Of a stretch of 28,704 nt of DNA, positions 15,090-23,340 are shown one piece after another. Under the pieces are notes generated by a model, which saw only the letters and a list, made by a program, of their open reading frames with translations, had not been told where the DNA came from and did no database searches. Numbering within the stretch: the stretch's first letter is position 1; each line of letters begins with the position of its first letter. The position numbers were made by a program, and so were the translations under genes. Source of the DNA: UMGS902 sp045538895. GTDB lineage: Bacteria; Bacillota; Clostridia; Oscillospirales; CAG-272. The stretch spans positions 1-28,704 of the forward strand of contig JAZQEH010000109.1 of the NCBI GenBank assembly GCA_045538895.1, in the 5' to 3' direction.

Positions 15090-16187
15090 TTAATTCAAAA
15101 ACATTTTCATTATGTCAATCACTTCGTCACGGGACTCAAGTTCTGCTATTGAAATTATCCGCTTGAGTCTATATTTGATCGTACTTTCGGATACATGTAA
15201 AATTTCAGCAATATCAAAATATTTGTACCCGTTGATTATAAGCTTCAAAAGGTCGATATCTATGGCATCGCATGCTGAAAGAATTTTTTCGGCAAGGAAT
15301 ATTTTAGATACTGTCGGGTCATTATGTACGTTCAAAGCAATATCTGCAAAGGCGTGCGATGTTCCGAGTGTTTCTTTCTTTACGGGGAGATTGTCCGTGG
15401 TATCGCCAATTATTAGGTCACAGCGTATTTTTGTGCTGATGCTTGAAATGTTAGGTGATGAGGTCAGATGGTGACACATTTTAACCGTTTGCTTACCGAC
15501 CTCAATACAATTCAAACGGGCCATAGTAAGCGACTTTTTACCGCTTGAGCTTACCGCCATGTCACCGAAAGAGCAGAGAAAGAGGTCTTCGGGAACACGA
15601 ATACCTTTTTCTTCAAGTTGATGCAAAAGTATGACTGCACTTGCGTCATTTGAACAGATTACTGCATCGTAGTTGCGGCTTGCTTCCATAAAACGCTCGC
15701 AAGCACTGTTCATAAGTCCGTCTGCACCCATGTAATAGAAAACATCATGCTCACGGCACTTATCGTAAGAGAGAAAGGCATCCTTTTTAATCATGTCTGT
15801 AGCCGAGTCGGTACTTACGGCAAAGAGGGCTATCCGCTCCTTTTTGTATGCACGCAAATATTCGATAAGCTGATAAGTTGCTTCACGGTAGTCCATAAAG
15901 ACGTAGCTTGCATGGCGAAAAGCGTCTCTTGAGGCACCGCCGATAACTATCGGCTCAATTCCCATATCGGAAAGTATACGGGCGGCTTCTTCTATCCATG
16001 CACGTGAGGTAGAGAGTATGCCTGCACATACAGGTTTTTCTTTTTCAAAAGCGGCAACGGCATCTTCGATTCCAAGTATAGAAACCGTGTCGCCCTTGCG
16101 TTTCGCCTCGGAGTGTATTCCTTTTAAATAAAGCTTGCACCAGTGTGTTTTTTCGGCACCCGGTTGGCAAATAATGTTTATTTCCAT
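15090..16187 (-). CDS. Transcriptional regulator: LacI-type effector domain with C-terminal LuxR-type HTH
   Basis: The 365-residue protein starts directly with a periplasmic-binding-protein-like effector domain (about residues 1-265). The LacI/GalR signature DAVICSNDASAVILLHQLEE, then GIRVPEDLFLCSFGD and SLTMARLNCIEVGKQ, is clear. No N-terminal DNA-binding helix-turn-helix precedes it. Instead, residues 310-362 (LLKLIINGYKYFDIAEILHV, then SESTIKYRLKRI) form a LuxR/GerE-type helix-turn-helix at the C-terminus, so the usual LacI order is reversed. It probably senses a sugar and controls the divergent DUF5107-TPR gene; direct repeats lie between them. GGGAGG precedes the ATG. LuxR-type placement suggests activation rather than simple repression, which is inference. 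Confidence 0.85.
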   Translation of the reverse strand: MEINIICQPGAEKTHWCKLYLKGIHSEAKRKGDTVSILGIEDAVAAFEKEKPVCAGILSTSRAWIEEAARILSDMGIEPIVIGGASRDAFRHASYVFMDYREATYQLIEYLRAYKKERIALFAVSTDSATDMIKKDAFLSYDKCREHDVFYYMGADGLMNSACERFMEASRNYDAVICSNDASAVILLHQLEEKGIRVPEDLFLCSFGDMAVSSSGKKSLTMARLNCIEVGKQTVKMCHHLTSSPNISSISTKIRCDLIIGDTTDNLPVKKETLGTSHAFADIALNVHNDPTVSKIFLAEKILSACDAIDIDLLKLIINGYKYFDIAEILHVSESTIKYRLKRIISIAELESRDEVIDIMKMFLN

Positions 16188-16231
16188 GACATTTTCCTCC
16201 CTAAAAAATGAGAGTCTAAAATTGGTTTTAA

Positions 16232-16260
16232 ATTATATCACAAACATTTATTTTTGTCAA
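16232..16260 (-). promoter_or_regulatory. Promoter of the LacI-LuxR hybrid regulator
   Basis: On the minus strand TTGACA (16260-16255), a 17-base spacer ending in TGA, and TATAAT (16237-16232): full consensus with an extended -10. The regulator therefore seems to be transcribed strongly without an activator. Confidence 0.9.
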
Positions 16261-16269
16261 GACCAAAAA

Positions 16270-16308
16270 GTGAAAACCGACTACTTTTTATTGATATTGT
16301 GAAAACGG
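16270..16308 (+). promoter_or_regulatory. Operator-like direct repeats GTGAAAACSG
   Basis: GTGAAAACCG (16270-16279) and GTGAAAACGG (16299-16308) are spaced 29 bases start to start, about three helical turns, between the divergent regulator and DUF5107 genes. The second overlaps the putative -35 of the plus-strand promoter. They are candidate binding sites for the regulator at 15090-16187; no binding evidence exists. Confidence 0.5.
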
Positions 16309-16325
16309 TTATACGGTGATAAAAT
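16297..16325 (+). promoter_or_regulatory. Putative promoter of the DUF5107-TPR gene
   Basis: TTGTGA (16297-16302), a 17-base spacer ending in TGA, and TAAAAT (16320-16325). The imperfect -35, overlapped by a direct repeat, suits an activator-dependent promoter. Confidence 0.55.
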
Positions 16326-16372
16326 CAAATTGTATGAAACAAAAAACTTTAATTTTCAAGGAGATTTTGAAA

Positions 16373-19300
16373 ATGGCTAAGAAGACTACGGCACAGTTCC
16401 AGGATCTGGTCATTCCGACCTACAAACCCGGTGCGTACGAATCGCTTCCTATGTTCTTTGAAAAGAAGCCCTATCAGGGTGCAAGCGGACATCTTTATCC
16501 GATTCCGTTTACTACAAAGATCAGCGACGAGAAGCAGGACGTAACTTACAACGCAGCTATTCTTGAAAACGAGTACATCAAACTTGAAGTTCTTCCCGAA
16601 ATCGGCGGTAAGATTCAGCGTGCACTCGATAAAACAAACAACTACGATTTCGTTTATCATAACGAAGTAATCAAGCCCGCAATGGTTGGTATTGCAGGTC
16701 CTTGGGTATCCGGCGGTATTGAGTTCAACTGGCCTCAGCACCACCGTCCTACTACATATATGCCTGTAGAAGCTACTATCACCGAGCGTGAGAACGGTGA
16801 AAAGACCGTTTGGGTTGGTGAAGTTGATCCCCTCCTTCGCATGAAGGGTATGGCTGGTATCACCATCGTCCCCGGTAAGTCCTATTTCAAGGCAGAGGTT
16901 CAGGTTTACAACCGTACTCCTTATCCCCAGCCCTTTATGTGGTGGGCAAACCTCGCTGTAGAAATCGACGAAAACTACCGTGTTGTATTTCCGCCGGATG
17001 TAGAATGGGTTAACGACCACGACCGCAGAGCTATCCTCGAGTGGCCTATCGCAAAGGGTGTATACCATACCGCACGTCCGTTTGACTTTGGCAAGGGTAC
17101 TGACATTCACGTTCTCGGTAACGTTCGTGTTCCTTCTTCTTACCTTGTATCCAAGGGACAGAGTGATGCTGACTATATTTCCGGTTACGACCAGGCAAAA
17201 GAATGCGGTATCGTTACCGTTGCTAACCACCACATCTCTCCCGGTAAGAAGCTCTGGCACTGGGGTAACCATCCCTTCGGTGACAAGTGGTGCGCAAACC
17301 TCACCGACAACGGCTCTAAGTATGTAGAGCTTATGACCGGTGTTTACACCGATAACCAGCCTGACTTTACTTGGATCATGCCTTATGAAACCAAGACATT
17401 CGAGCAGTACTGGTATCCTGTAAAGAACATCGGCGAAGCTAAGAATGCTACTATTGATGCTGCTATTAACGTTGAAAAGCGTGACGGCAAGCTCTTTATT
17501 GGCGTATATGCTACCGGCGAATACAAGGACGCAAAGCTTGTTATCAAGCACGGCGACAAGACCATCAAGGAAACTATCGCTGTTATTTCTCCCGAAACCA
17601 CATTCACAAAGCTCTACGACATCAAGGGCCTTGATATGAAGAAGGTTTCTGTTGACTTTACTGATGCTGATGGTGTAAAGCTTGTTGACTACCGTCATTA
17701 TGAGCGTGGCCACAAGAAGCCTATCGAGCCCAGAAAGCCCGCACTTCCTCCTAAGGAAATCAAGACTGTTGAAGAACTCTTCATCAACGGCCGTCATCTT
17801 GAGCAGTACAAGCACTTCGCTTATGAGCCCGCTGATTACTTCCTTGAAGCACTTGAGCGTGATCCCGGCGAAAGCCGTTGCAACACTGCAATGGGTAATA
17901 TCCGTCTTAAGGAAGGCCGTTTCGAAGAAGCTATCGAATACTACGATAAGGCAATCGCTCGTCTTACCCAGCGTAATGACAACCCCTATGATGTAGAGGC
18001 TCTCTATCACAAGGGTATTGCTCTCCGTTACCTCGGCAGACTTGACGAAGCTTACAACTATATTTACAGAAGCGTTTGGAGCTACGATTATATTGCTGCC
18101 GGCTACTATGCACTTGCAGGTATTGACTGCATCCGCGGTGACTATGAGCAGGCTCTCAAGCATCTTGATCTCTGTCTTGATGCAGGTGCAAAGAACCTTG
18201 AAGCACTCAAGCTTAAGGCTGAAATCACTGGCGACCAGAGTATCTTTGAACAGATCAAGGCTATCGACCCCTTGTTCGATGAGCTTCCTGCTGATAAGCA
18301 TGAGTACTATATTGACCGTGCTATCGAGTACATGAACGCAGGTATGAACGATAAGGCAATCGCAATTCTTAAGAAGGCTAATAACAAGGCTCCTCTTGTT
18401 AACTACTACCTCGGTTACCTCACCGGTGACAAGAAGTACTATGACAAGGCTGACAAGTGCGATTGGTCTTGCGCATTCCCCGCACGTCTTGAGGATATCG
18501 CAATTCTTAAGGCTGCTAACACCGGCATGGCTAAGTACTACCTCGGCTGTCTCTACTATGACAGACGTCGTTACGAAGATGCTATCGCTCTTTGGGAAGC
18601 TGCTGATAAGGAAGTTGGCGGTCTTGCTCCTGCATGCCGTAACCTCGCTCTTGCTTATTTCGATAAGCGTGAGGACTTCACCGCTGCAGAAAAGATGCTC
18701 TTCAAGGCACTTGAACTTGACAAGGGCAAGAATGACCGTATCTTCTTCGAGCTTTCTCAGCTCTATAAGAACGGCGGCAAGAGCGTTGAAGAAAGACTCG
18801 CTCTCCACGAAAAGTATGCAAAACTCAGTGCAATGCGTGATGACTGTACTCTCGACCACTCCATTCTCCTTACTGAGCTTGGCAGATACGAAGAGGCAAA
18901 GGCACTTCTCGATGCTCACTGGTTCCACACCTATGAAGGCGGCGAGGGTAACCTCACCCGTCACCATGCATGGCTCATGACTCTTATCGGTAAGAAGCTT
19001 GCTGAAGAGGGTGACCTTAAGGCAGCTATTGACGCTTACAAGAACGGTTATGTATTCCCGCTTTGCTACGGTGAAGAGAAGAATTACTTCGCACAGGAAA
19101 GCCATCTTAACTACGGTCTTGCTATGGCTTATAAGGCATCAGGCAACAAGCGTGATTATGAGAAGTTCATCAAGGCTGCTTGCAAGGATACTGCAGCTCC
19201 TTCTGAAATCAGCTACTTCCGTGTAATGGCTCTCTATGAGGTTGGTGAAATCACTGCCGCAAGAAACCTTGCAGAAGAAATGATCGAAAAGGGCGAGCAG

Positions 19301-19528
19301 ACTATCCGCGATAAGGATATTAACAACTACTACGGTGTAGGTTCTCCTTGTCCTTGTCCTTTCGAGTATAACTTCCCCAAGATCAACACCGTTAAGGGAC
19401 TTGTACTCAAGGCATTCGGTAAACTGGCTCTCGGTAGAGTAATCGAGGCTAAGACCGATATTGAAGAAGCAAGAAAGCTCGACGTAACCAACTTTGCCGT
19501 TGCAATGTTTGACATTTTTTGCAAATAA
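16373..19528 (+). CDS. DUF5107 domain protein with C-terminal TPR repeats
   Basis: The 1051-residue cytoplasmic protein opens with a DUF5107-type region (about residues 1-440). Phrases such as LEVLPEIGGKIQRALDKTN, AGPWVSGGIEFNWPQHHRPT and KLWHWGNHPFGDKWCANLT resemble aldose-epimerase/mutarotase-like beta-sandwich sugar proteins. Residues from about 480 on are tetratricopeptide repeats, for example AMGNIRLKEGRFEEAIEYYD and YYLGCLYYDRRRYEDAIALW. DUF5107 has no reaction that I can state with confidence; a role in intracellular oligosaccharide handling is inferred from the fold and the sugar-type regulator next door. CAAGGAG lies nine bases before the ATG; an in-frame GTG at 16316 lies inside the promoter and was rejected. 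Codon use is extremely biased (AAG, CGT, GGT, CTT/CTC), implying very high expression. Confidence 0.87.
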   Translation: MAKKTTAQFQDLVIPTYKPGAYESLPMFFEKKPYQGASGHLYPIPFTTKISDEKQDVTYNAAILENEYIKLEVLPEIGGKIQRALDKTNNYDFVYHNEVIKPAMVGIAGPWVSGGIEFNWPQHHRPTTYMPVEATITERENGEKTVWVGEVDPLLRMKGMAGITIVPGKSYFKAEVQVYNRTPYPQPFMWWANLAVEIDENYRVVFPPDVEWVNDHDRRAILEWPIAKGVYHTARPFDFGKGTDIHVLGNVRVPSSYLVSKGQSDADYISGYDQAKECGIVTVANHHISPGKKLWHWGNHPFGDKWCANLTDNGSKYVELMTGVYTDNQPDFTWIMPYETKTFEQYWYPVKNIGEAKNATIDAAINVEKRDGKLFIGVYATGEYKDAKLVIKHGDKTIKETIAVISPETTFTKLYDIKGLDMKKVSVDFTDADGVKLVDYRHYERGHKKPIEPRKPALPPKEIKTVEELFINGRHLEQYKHFAYEPADYFLEALERDPGESRCNTAMGNIRLKEGRFEEAIEYYDKAIARLTQRNDNPYDVEALYHKGIALRYLGRLDEAYNYIYRSVWSYDYIAAGYYALAGIDCIRGDYEQALKHLDLCLDAGAKNLEALKLKAEITGDQSIFEQIKAIDPLFDELPADKHEYYIDRAIEYMNAGMNDKAIAILKKANNKAPLVNYYLGYLTGDKKYYDKADKCDWSCAFPARLEDIAILKAANTGMAKYYLGCLYYDRRRYEDAIALWEAADKEVGGLAPACRNLALAYFDKREDFTAAEKMLFKALELDKGKNDRIFFELSQLYKNGGKSVEERLALHEKYAKLSAMRDDCTLDHSILLTELGRYEEAKALLDAHWFHTYEGGEGNLTRHHAWLMTLIGKKLAEEGDLKAAIDAYKNGYVFPLCYGEEKNYFAQESHLNYGLAMAYKASGNKRDYEKFIKAACKDTAAPSEISYFRVMALYEVGEITAARNLAEEMIEKGEQTIRDKDINNYYGVGSPCPCPFEYNFPKINTVKGLVLKAFGKLALGRVIEAKTDIEEARKLDVTNFAVAMFDIFCK

Positions 19529-19531
19529 TTG

Positions 19532-19577
19532 AATATTGAAACAAAACCCGATTAACCTCGGGTTTTGTTTCAATATT
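19532..19577 (+). terminator. Terminator hairpin with 20-bp stem
   Basis: A perfect 20-bp inverted repeat (19532-19551 with 19558-19577, 6-base loop) begins three bases after the DUF5107 stop. Its 3' arm is U-rich (TTTTGTTT) but has no long free U-run after it. The length also suits 3'-end protection of an abundant mRNA. Confidence 0.8.
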
Positions 19578-19710
19578 ATAAAGTATGCTAAAATGACGGT
19601 TGAAGAATAATTTGTACAAAAAAACAGTATAAAAAAATTAATTTTTTTGATGACAAATTGTATAATATGTAGTATAATTATCTTATAATTCCTATTTTAT
19701 GGAGGGTAAT
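19578..19710 (+). promoter_or_regulatory. A+T-rich upstream region of the first beta-helix protein
   Basis: Several -10-like boxes are present: TATAAT at 19661, 19673 and 19684. TTGATG (19647) and TTGTAT (19658) give only 20-base spacings to the second and third. A promoter is almost certainly here, but I cannot choose which boxes are used. GGAGGG immediately precedes the ATG at 19711. Confidence 0.4.
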
Positions 19711-20916
19711 ATGAAAAAGTACTTAGGCATTTTTGTAGCATTGATTCTTTGCGTTACCATGGCATTTGCCGCTTCTGCTGCTGACGTTTATGTTAACGAT
19801 GGCGGCGCAGGCGACGGTTCGAGTGCAGACGCACCTCTTGGAAGCATGACCGATGCTATCAATCTCATCGCTGAAGAAGGCGGTACCGTACACATCGTTG
19901 ACACTTACACCTGTGCTGATGAATATGTTGAACCTGAGCATGCAGGCAACATCGTTATCACCGGCGGTAAGTATGTGTTTACTAACGGCAAGTACAACCG
20001 TTGGTACTTAAGCGGTGCAGGTTCTACCACATTCGAGAACATCACTTTTGAGTACGGTGCAGGTAGCACTTCACTCTACGTTGCTCGTTACAACGAACTC
20101 ATCATGGGCGAAGGCATTACAATGCCCGAAACCAGCGGTTATGTAATCGGCGGTTATCAGAAGACCGATGATTACAAGACTCTTGATGAAATGGTTACCA
20201 CTCTCGGTCTTCCTACTGACAAGGATTCTCACATCACTGTTAAGAGCGGTTCCTACCACCTCGTTGCGGGCTTCAACCGTGGCGATGACGGTGCAAGATC
20301 GAGCACAACTCCTTTCACCGGTGTTTCCAACATCACTGTTGAAGGCGGTACAATGAAGACCGTTTACGGCGGTAACATCAACTGTAACGCTACTTCCGGC
20401 GGCGCAAACATCACCATCGCAGGCGGTGATATTATTTCTGGCGTTCGTACTGCAGGTGAATCACAGGTTATCGCACAGGTTGTTGGCGATGCTAACATCG
20501 TTATCAGCGGCGGTAACATTGCAGCTCTTGTTATGAACAACGTTCTCGGTAAGATCAATGTTGAGACTACCGGCGGTATTATCACCGTTGCAGAAAAGTC
20601 ATTGCATGAGAGCCTTACTGCTACCGACGGTACTGCGACCTTGACTGCATCCGGCGAGGCAAAAGTTTCTCAGTTGCTCGCAGATGTATTCGATACATTT
20701 GTTGGTGAGATTTTCGTTCCCCAGCTTCCTGTATTCACTACTCCCGTAGAGGAAGACACTACTCCCGCTGAGGAAACCACCGAGGCTCCTGAAGTTACAA
20801 CCGATGTTGCTCCTGCTACCGATGGCGGTGTTAATCCCATCGTTATCGTAGTAATCGCAGTTGTTGTAATTGCTATTGTTGCGGTAGTAGTTGTAGTGGC
20901 AAAGAAAAAGAAATAA
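19711..20916 (+). CDS. Secreted membrane-anchored beta-helix-like surface protein, paralogue 1
   Basis: The 401-residue protein has a classical signal peptide (residues 1-23, ending FAASA/AD). Then comes a repetitive domain of short strands with recurring GG turns (ITVEGGTMKTVYGGN, ITIAGGDIISG, IVISGGNIAAL), suggesting a right-handed beta-helix. A Thr/Glu/Pro-rich linker (about 340-368: TTPAEETTEAPEVTTDVAP) leads to a C-terminal transmembrane helix and KKKK end, with no LPXTG sorting motif. It should be fixed in the cell membrane with the helix outside. VYVNDGGAGDGSSADAPLGS after the signal peptide resembles the first coil of pectate-lyase-like proteins, but no catalytic site is evident. The real start is at 19711; an ATG at 19699 is part of the ribosome site. 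Codon use is strongly biased. Confidence 0.8.
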   Translation: MKKYLGIFVALILCVTMAFAASAADVYVNDGGAGDGSSADAPLGSMTDAINLIAEEGGTVHIVDTYTCADEYVEPEHAGNIVITGGKYVFTNGKYNRWYLSGAGSTTFENITFEYGAGSTSLYVARYNELIMGEGITMPETSGYVIGGYQKTDDYKTLDEMVTTLGLPTDKDSHITVKSGSYHLVAGFNRGDDGARSSTTPFTGVSNITVEGGTMKTVYGGNINCNATSGGANITIAGGDIISGVRTAGESQVIAQVVGDANIVISGGNIAALVMNNVLGKINVETTGGIITVAEKSLHESLTATDGTATLTASGEAKVSQLLADVFDTFVGEIFVPQLPVFTTPVEEDTTPAEETTEAPEVTTDVAPATDGGVNPIVIVVIAVVVIAIVAVVVVVAKKKK

Positions 20917-20924
20917 GTTTTTGA

Positions 20925-20956
20925 AAAAATGACCAAGCTTCGGCTTGGTCATTTTT
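20925..20956 (+). terminator. Intrinsic terminator between the tandem beta-helix genes
   Basis: AAAAATGACCAAGC (20925-20938), tetraloop TTCG, GCTTGGTCATTTTT (20943-20956). The two paralogues are therefore separate transcription units. Confidence 0.92.
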
Positions 20957-21016
20957 ATATATTTCGCTAAAGTTTGTACATTTTGATTATCAAATTTTGC
21001 AAATGCTTAAAATGCG

Positions 21017-21045
21017 TTGTTTATGCACAAAAAATATTGTACAAT
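21017..21045 (+). promoter_or_regulatory. Promoter of beta-helix paralogue 2
   Basis: TTGTTT (21017-21022), a 17-base spacer and TACAAT (21040-21045), about 28 bases before the ATG at 21074. Confidence 0.65.
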
Positions 21046-21073
21046 AAAAGCAAATATATCATGGAGGGAAACT

Positions 21074-22240
21074 ATGAAAAAGTTATTATTTGTTTTTCTT
21101 TTTGCAATTTTTTGCTTTGCAATGACATTTGCGGCTTCTGCAGCAGACGTTTACGTTAATGACGGTGGAACCGGTGACGGAACCGCTGCAACTACACCAA
21201 TGGGCAACCTTTACGATGCATTTGCATCTATTGCTAACGAGGGCGGAACGGTACATATTGTAGATACTTATACAAGCACAGAGCCTTTTCATGAACCCGA
21301 GCATTCTGCACCTATAACGGTTACCGGCGGCGAGTTCATTTTTCAGTGCGATAAAAACCGTTGGTATCTCAATGGCGAAACTACCTTTGAGAATATTGTA
21401 ATAACCGAAACAAATGTAAAAAATGGTGCAGTAATAGCTGCACAATTTCATCCGATTGTGATTGGTGAAAACGTAGTAACCCCTGCTAAAACATATCTGC
21501 TTGGCGGTCACCAGATTGACGGAATGAAGACCGATACCGAGGCAGCTCTCGCTGCCGAGGGCAAGCGTGTAGATCTTGATTCGTATATCACTATAAAGAG
21601 TGGTACTTACCATGTAATTTCAGGTTTCAGCCGTGGTGCTTCGGATGCGTTTTATACCGGTACTTCCCATATAAACATTGAAGGCGGCACTATTAATCTG
21701 CTTCTCGGCGGTTCCTGCAATGGCAGTACAGCTAACAATGCAGAAATCAACGTTTCCGGTGGTGAAATCACTACACTTTATACTTCAAGCAACCAAACCT
21801 ACCGTCTTAACGGCGATTGCGTTGTAAATATCAGCGGCGGTATGGTTAATACACTTTCTCTTACAAATATCATGGGAAAGGGAACTGTTAACATAAGCGG
21901 CGGTAGTGTTGCTGTTGCCAACAAGAGCGTTGCAGATGAACAGTATCTGGTTGACGGTACTGTTACGTTGAATATTCTCGACGGCGCAGAGGTACTTTTT
22001 GCGGTGTCCAAGGCTTTCGATGTTGTTAACGGTGAGATTTCCACACCCAAGCTTCCTTTCGAAACCGCAGAGGTAACTACCGCAGAGGTGACTGATGTAG
22101 TTACAATGGAATCGGCAGAGGTTACGACCGCTTCGGTTGCTGGCGAAGATGGTGGCTTTAATCCTATAATAATTGTAGTTATAGCAGTAGTTGTTGTTGC
22201 TGCAGTTATAGTAGTTATTGTTGCCAAGAAAAAGAAATAA
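21074..22240 (+). CDS. Secreted membrane-anchored beta-helix-like surface protein, paralogue 2
   Basis: The 388-residue protein is the tandem paralogue of the 19711 gene. It has the same signal-peptide end and mature start (FAASAADVYVNDGG, GDG, P.G, EGGTVHIVDTYT). It has the same beta-helix turns (INVSGGEITTLY, VNISGGMVNTL, VNISGGSVAVA), a Thr/Val/Glu linker with repeated AEVTT, and the same anchor (GGFNPIIIVVIAVVVVAAVI then KKKK). It lacks LPXTG. A start at 21017 would lie in the promoter; GGAGGG precedes the ATG at 21074. Its codon choice is much less optimised than that of paralogue 1. The shared head and tail with divergent middle suggest duplication followed by divergence in the exposed helix. 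Ligand and function are unknown. Confidence 0.8.
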   Translation: MKKLLFVFLFAIFCFAMTFAASAADVYVNDGGTGDGTAATTPMGNLYDAFASIANEGGTVHIVDTYTSTEPFHEPEHSAPITVTGGEFIFQCDKNRWYLNGETTFENIVITETNVKNGAVIAAQFHPIVIGENVVTPAKTYLLGGHQIDGMKTDTEAALAAEGKRVDLDSYITIKSGTYHVISGFSRGASDAFYTGTSHINIEGGTINLLLGGSCNGSTANNAEINVSGGEITTLYTSSNQTYRLNGDCVVNISGGMVNTLSLTNIMGKGTVNISGGSVAVANKSVADEQYLVDGTVTLNILDGAEVLFAVSKAFDVVNGEISTPKLPFETAEVTTAEVTDVVTMESAEVTTASVAGEDGGFNPIIIVVIAVVVVAAVIVVIVAKKKK

Positions 22241-22241
22241 T

Positions 22242-22271
22242 AAAAAACTGAGGATTTTTCCTCAGTTTTTT
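22242..22271. terminator. Bidirectional terminator
   Basis: AAAAAACTGAGGA (22242-22254) pairs with TCCTCAGTTTTTT (22259-22271) around TTTT. It begins right after the plus-strand stop and ends at the stop codon of the minus-strand lipoprotein gene, so both genes can use it. Confidence 0.9.
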
Positions 22272-23218
22272 TAATCGAAAATATTATAAAGTTCAAACGG
22301 ATCGTACGAGCCGATTGATATGCGTTTTGATCCAAGCAGACGTTCGTTTTTATCTATGTAGTATTCCACAACGTCTGTTTTGATAAAACGGCTTGAATCA
22401 GCGTAAAATTGAACCGTGACGGTGGTTGTGTCACCGGATTCTTTTTCACCAATGATAGAAAACTGTGCATAGCATGTCTGGTTTGCGGGGCGTGTTTCAA
22501 TATAACGGCGGCTATCGGCTATTACTGATTTGATTTCGGATTCTACGGCAGTAATTCCAAATTTATCGGTAAGGATTTTTTTAAATTCCGAAACAAGGAT
22601 TCTTCCGTTTTCGCCGTAGCGGTGTATTATATAGTCAGCGCACACGTCTTGGGTTCCGCTGACCGCTTTCCCGAATTCAGGCATGGACCAACTGTTTGTT
22701 GATTCGATCCAGTCCGTCACAATCTTGCTCGCTTCGCTTTGTGGTGTAAAGTCTTCCTTGCGAGGGTCATTTTTGACAAAATCAAGTGTGCATATTTCTC
22801 TATCGTGAAAAATAGCGGTATAACTGCCTTTCGGAAGTGTGTCGAGGCTTGAAGAAATAACGGTGAAGTTGAAAGAAAGGTCATTGTCAGCGTATTTTTC
22901 TGTGTCACGCACAATTTCCCAATCTCCAAGTTCAACCGTTTTGAATTCTTCAAAGTCCGATTCGCCTCGTATTATCATACGTAAGATATCATAGCATTGA
23001 CTTGAAAACTGATGAGCACCGTCAAGGGTGTTGTTGAACTCGTACCATCTATCAAGCGTAGTTATCGTAACGCTTGTATCGGTGACAATTATTTCTTCTT
23101 TTTCTTGTGCCGAAACGTTTTGCGTCACTGTTTCACTCGGTGGTACGGTTTCGTTACTCGTGCAAGAAGCGAGCAAAAATACAATGCATATCGTTAAAAT
23201 TAGAAGTTTTTTGTTCAT
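22271..23218 (-). CDS. Hypothetical lipoprotein
   Basis: The 315-residue product has a lipoprotein signal peptide with lipobox LASC, so Cys18 should be lipidated and the protein held on the outer face of the cytoplasmic membrane. A Ser/Thr/Glu linker follows (about 20-50). Then comes a domain of unknown type with RRYIETRPANQTCYAQFSII and VTVQFYADSSRFIKTDVVEY near the end, which looks like a beta-rich accessory fold. No enzyme motif was recognised. An AACGGAGGT ribosome site and a plausible promoter lie upstream. It is divergent from the MFS transporter gene; the pairing may reflect shared regulation, but no operator was identified. Confidence 0.78.
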   Translation of the reverse strand: MNKKLLILTICIVFLLASCTSNETVPPSETVTQNVSAQEKEEIIVTDTSVTITTLDRWYEFNNTLDGAHQFSSQCYDILRMIIRGESDFEEFKTVELGDWEIVRDTEKYADNDLSFNFTVISSSLDTLPKGSYTAIFHDREICTLDFVKNDPRKEDFTPQSEASKIVTDWIESTNSWSMPEFGKAVSGTQDVCADYIIHRYGENGRILVSEFKKILTDKFGITAVESEIKSVIADSRRYIETRPANQTCYAQFSIIGEKESGDTTTVTVQFYADSSRFIKTDVVEYYIDKNERLLGSKRISIGSYDPFELYNIFD

Positions 23219-23245
23219 AACTACCTCCGTTTAAGGTCTTTATAT

Positions 23246-23274
23246 AGTGTATCATATTTGAAAATTTTTTTCAA
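23246..23274 (-). promoter_or_regulatory. Promoter of the lipoprotein gene
   Basis: On the minus strand TTGAAA (23274-23269), a 17-base spacer ending in TGA, and TACACT (23251-23246). Confidence 0.65.
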
Positions 23275-23284
23275 TCGTCAAAGA

Positions 23285-23313
23285 TTGATATTTAAATGAA
23301 TGTTTGATATAAT
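23285..23313 (+). promoter_or_regulatory. Promoter of the MFS-EamA operon
   Basis: TTGATA (23285-23290), a 17-base spacer ending in TGA, and TATAAT (23308-23313). Transcription should begin near 23320. This leaves too little leader for an ATG at 23326 and favours the GTG at 23341. Confidence 0.85.
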
Positions 23314-23340
23314 GATTGCAAAAGAATGGGGGAATTTATT

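Noticed and set aside
16316..16372. GTG start for the DUF5107 gene
   Set aside because: It overlaps the putative -10 and spacer; CAAGGAG serves the ATG at 16373.
16349..19105. 918-codon open frame on the minus strand
   Set aside because: It mirrors the strongly biased DUF5107-TPR gene, has no ribosome site or recognisable domain, and its Val/Leu/Ser-rich protein is typical of an antisense shadow.
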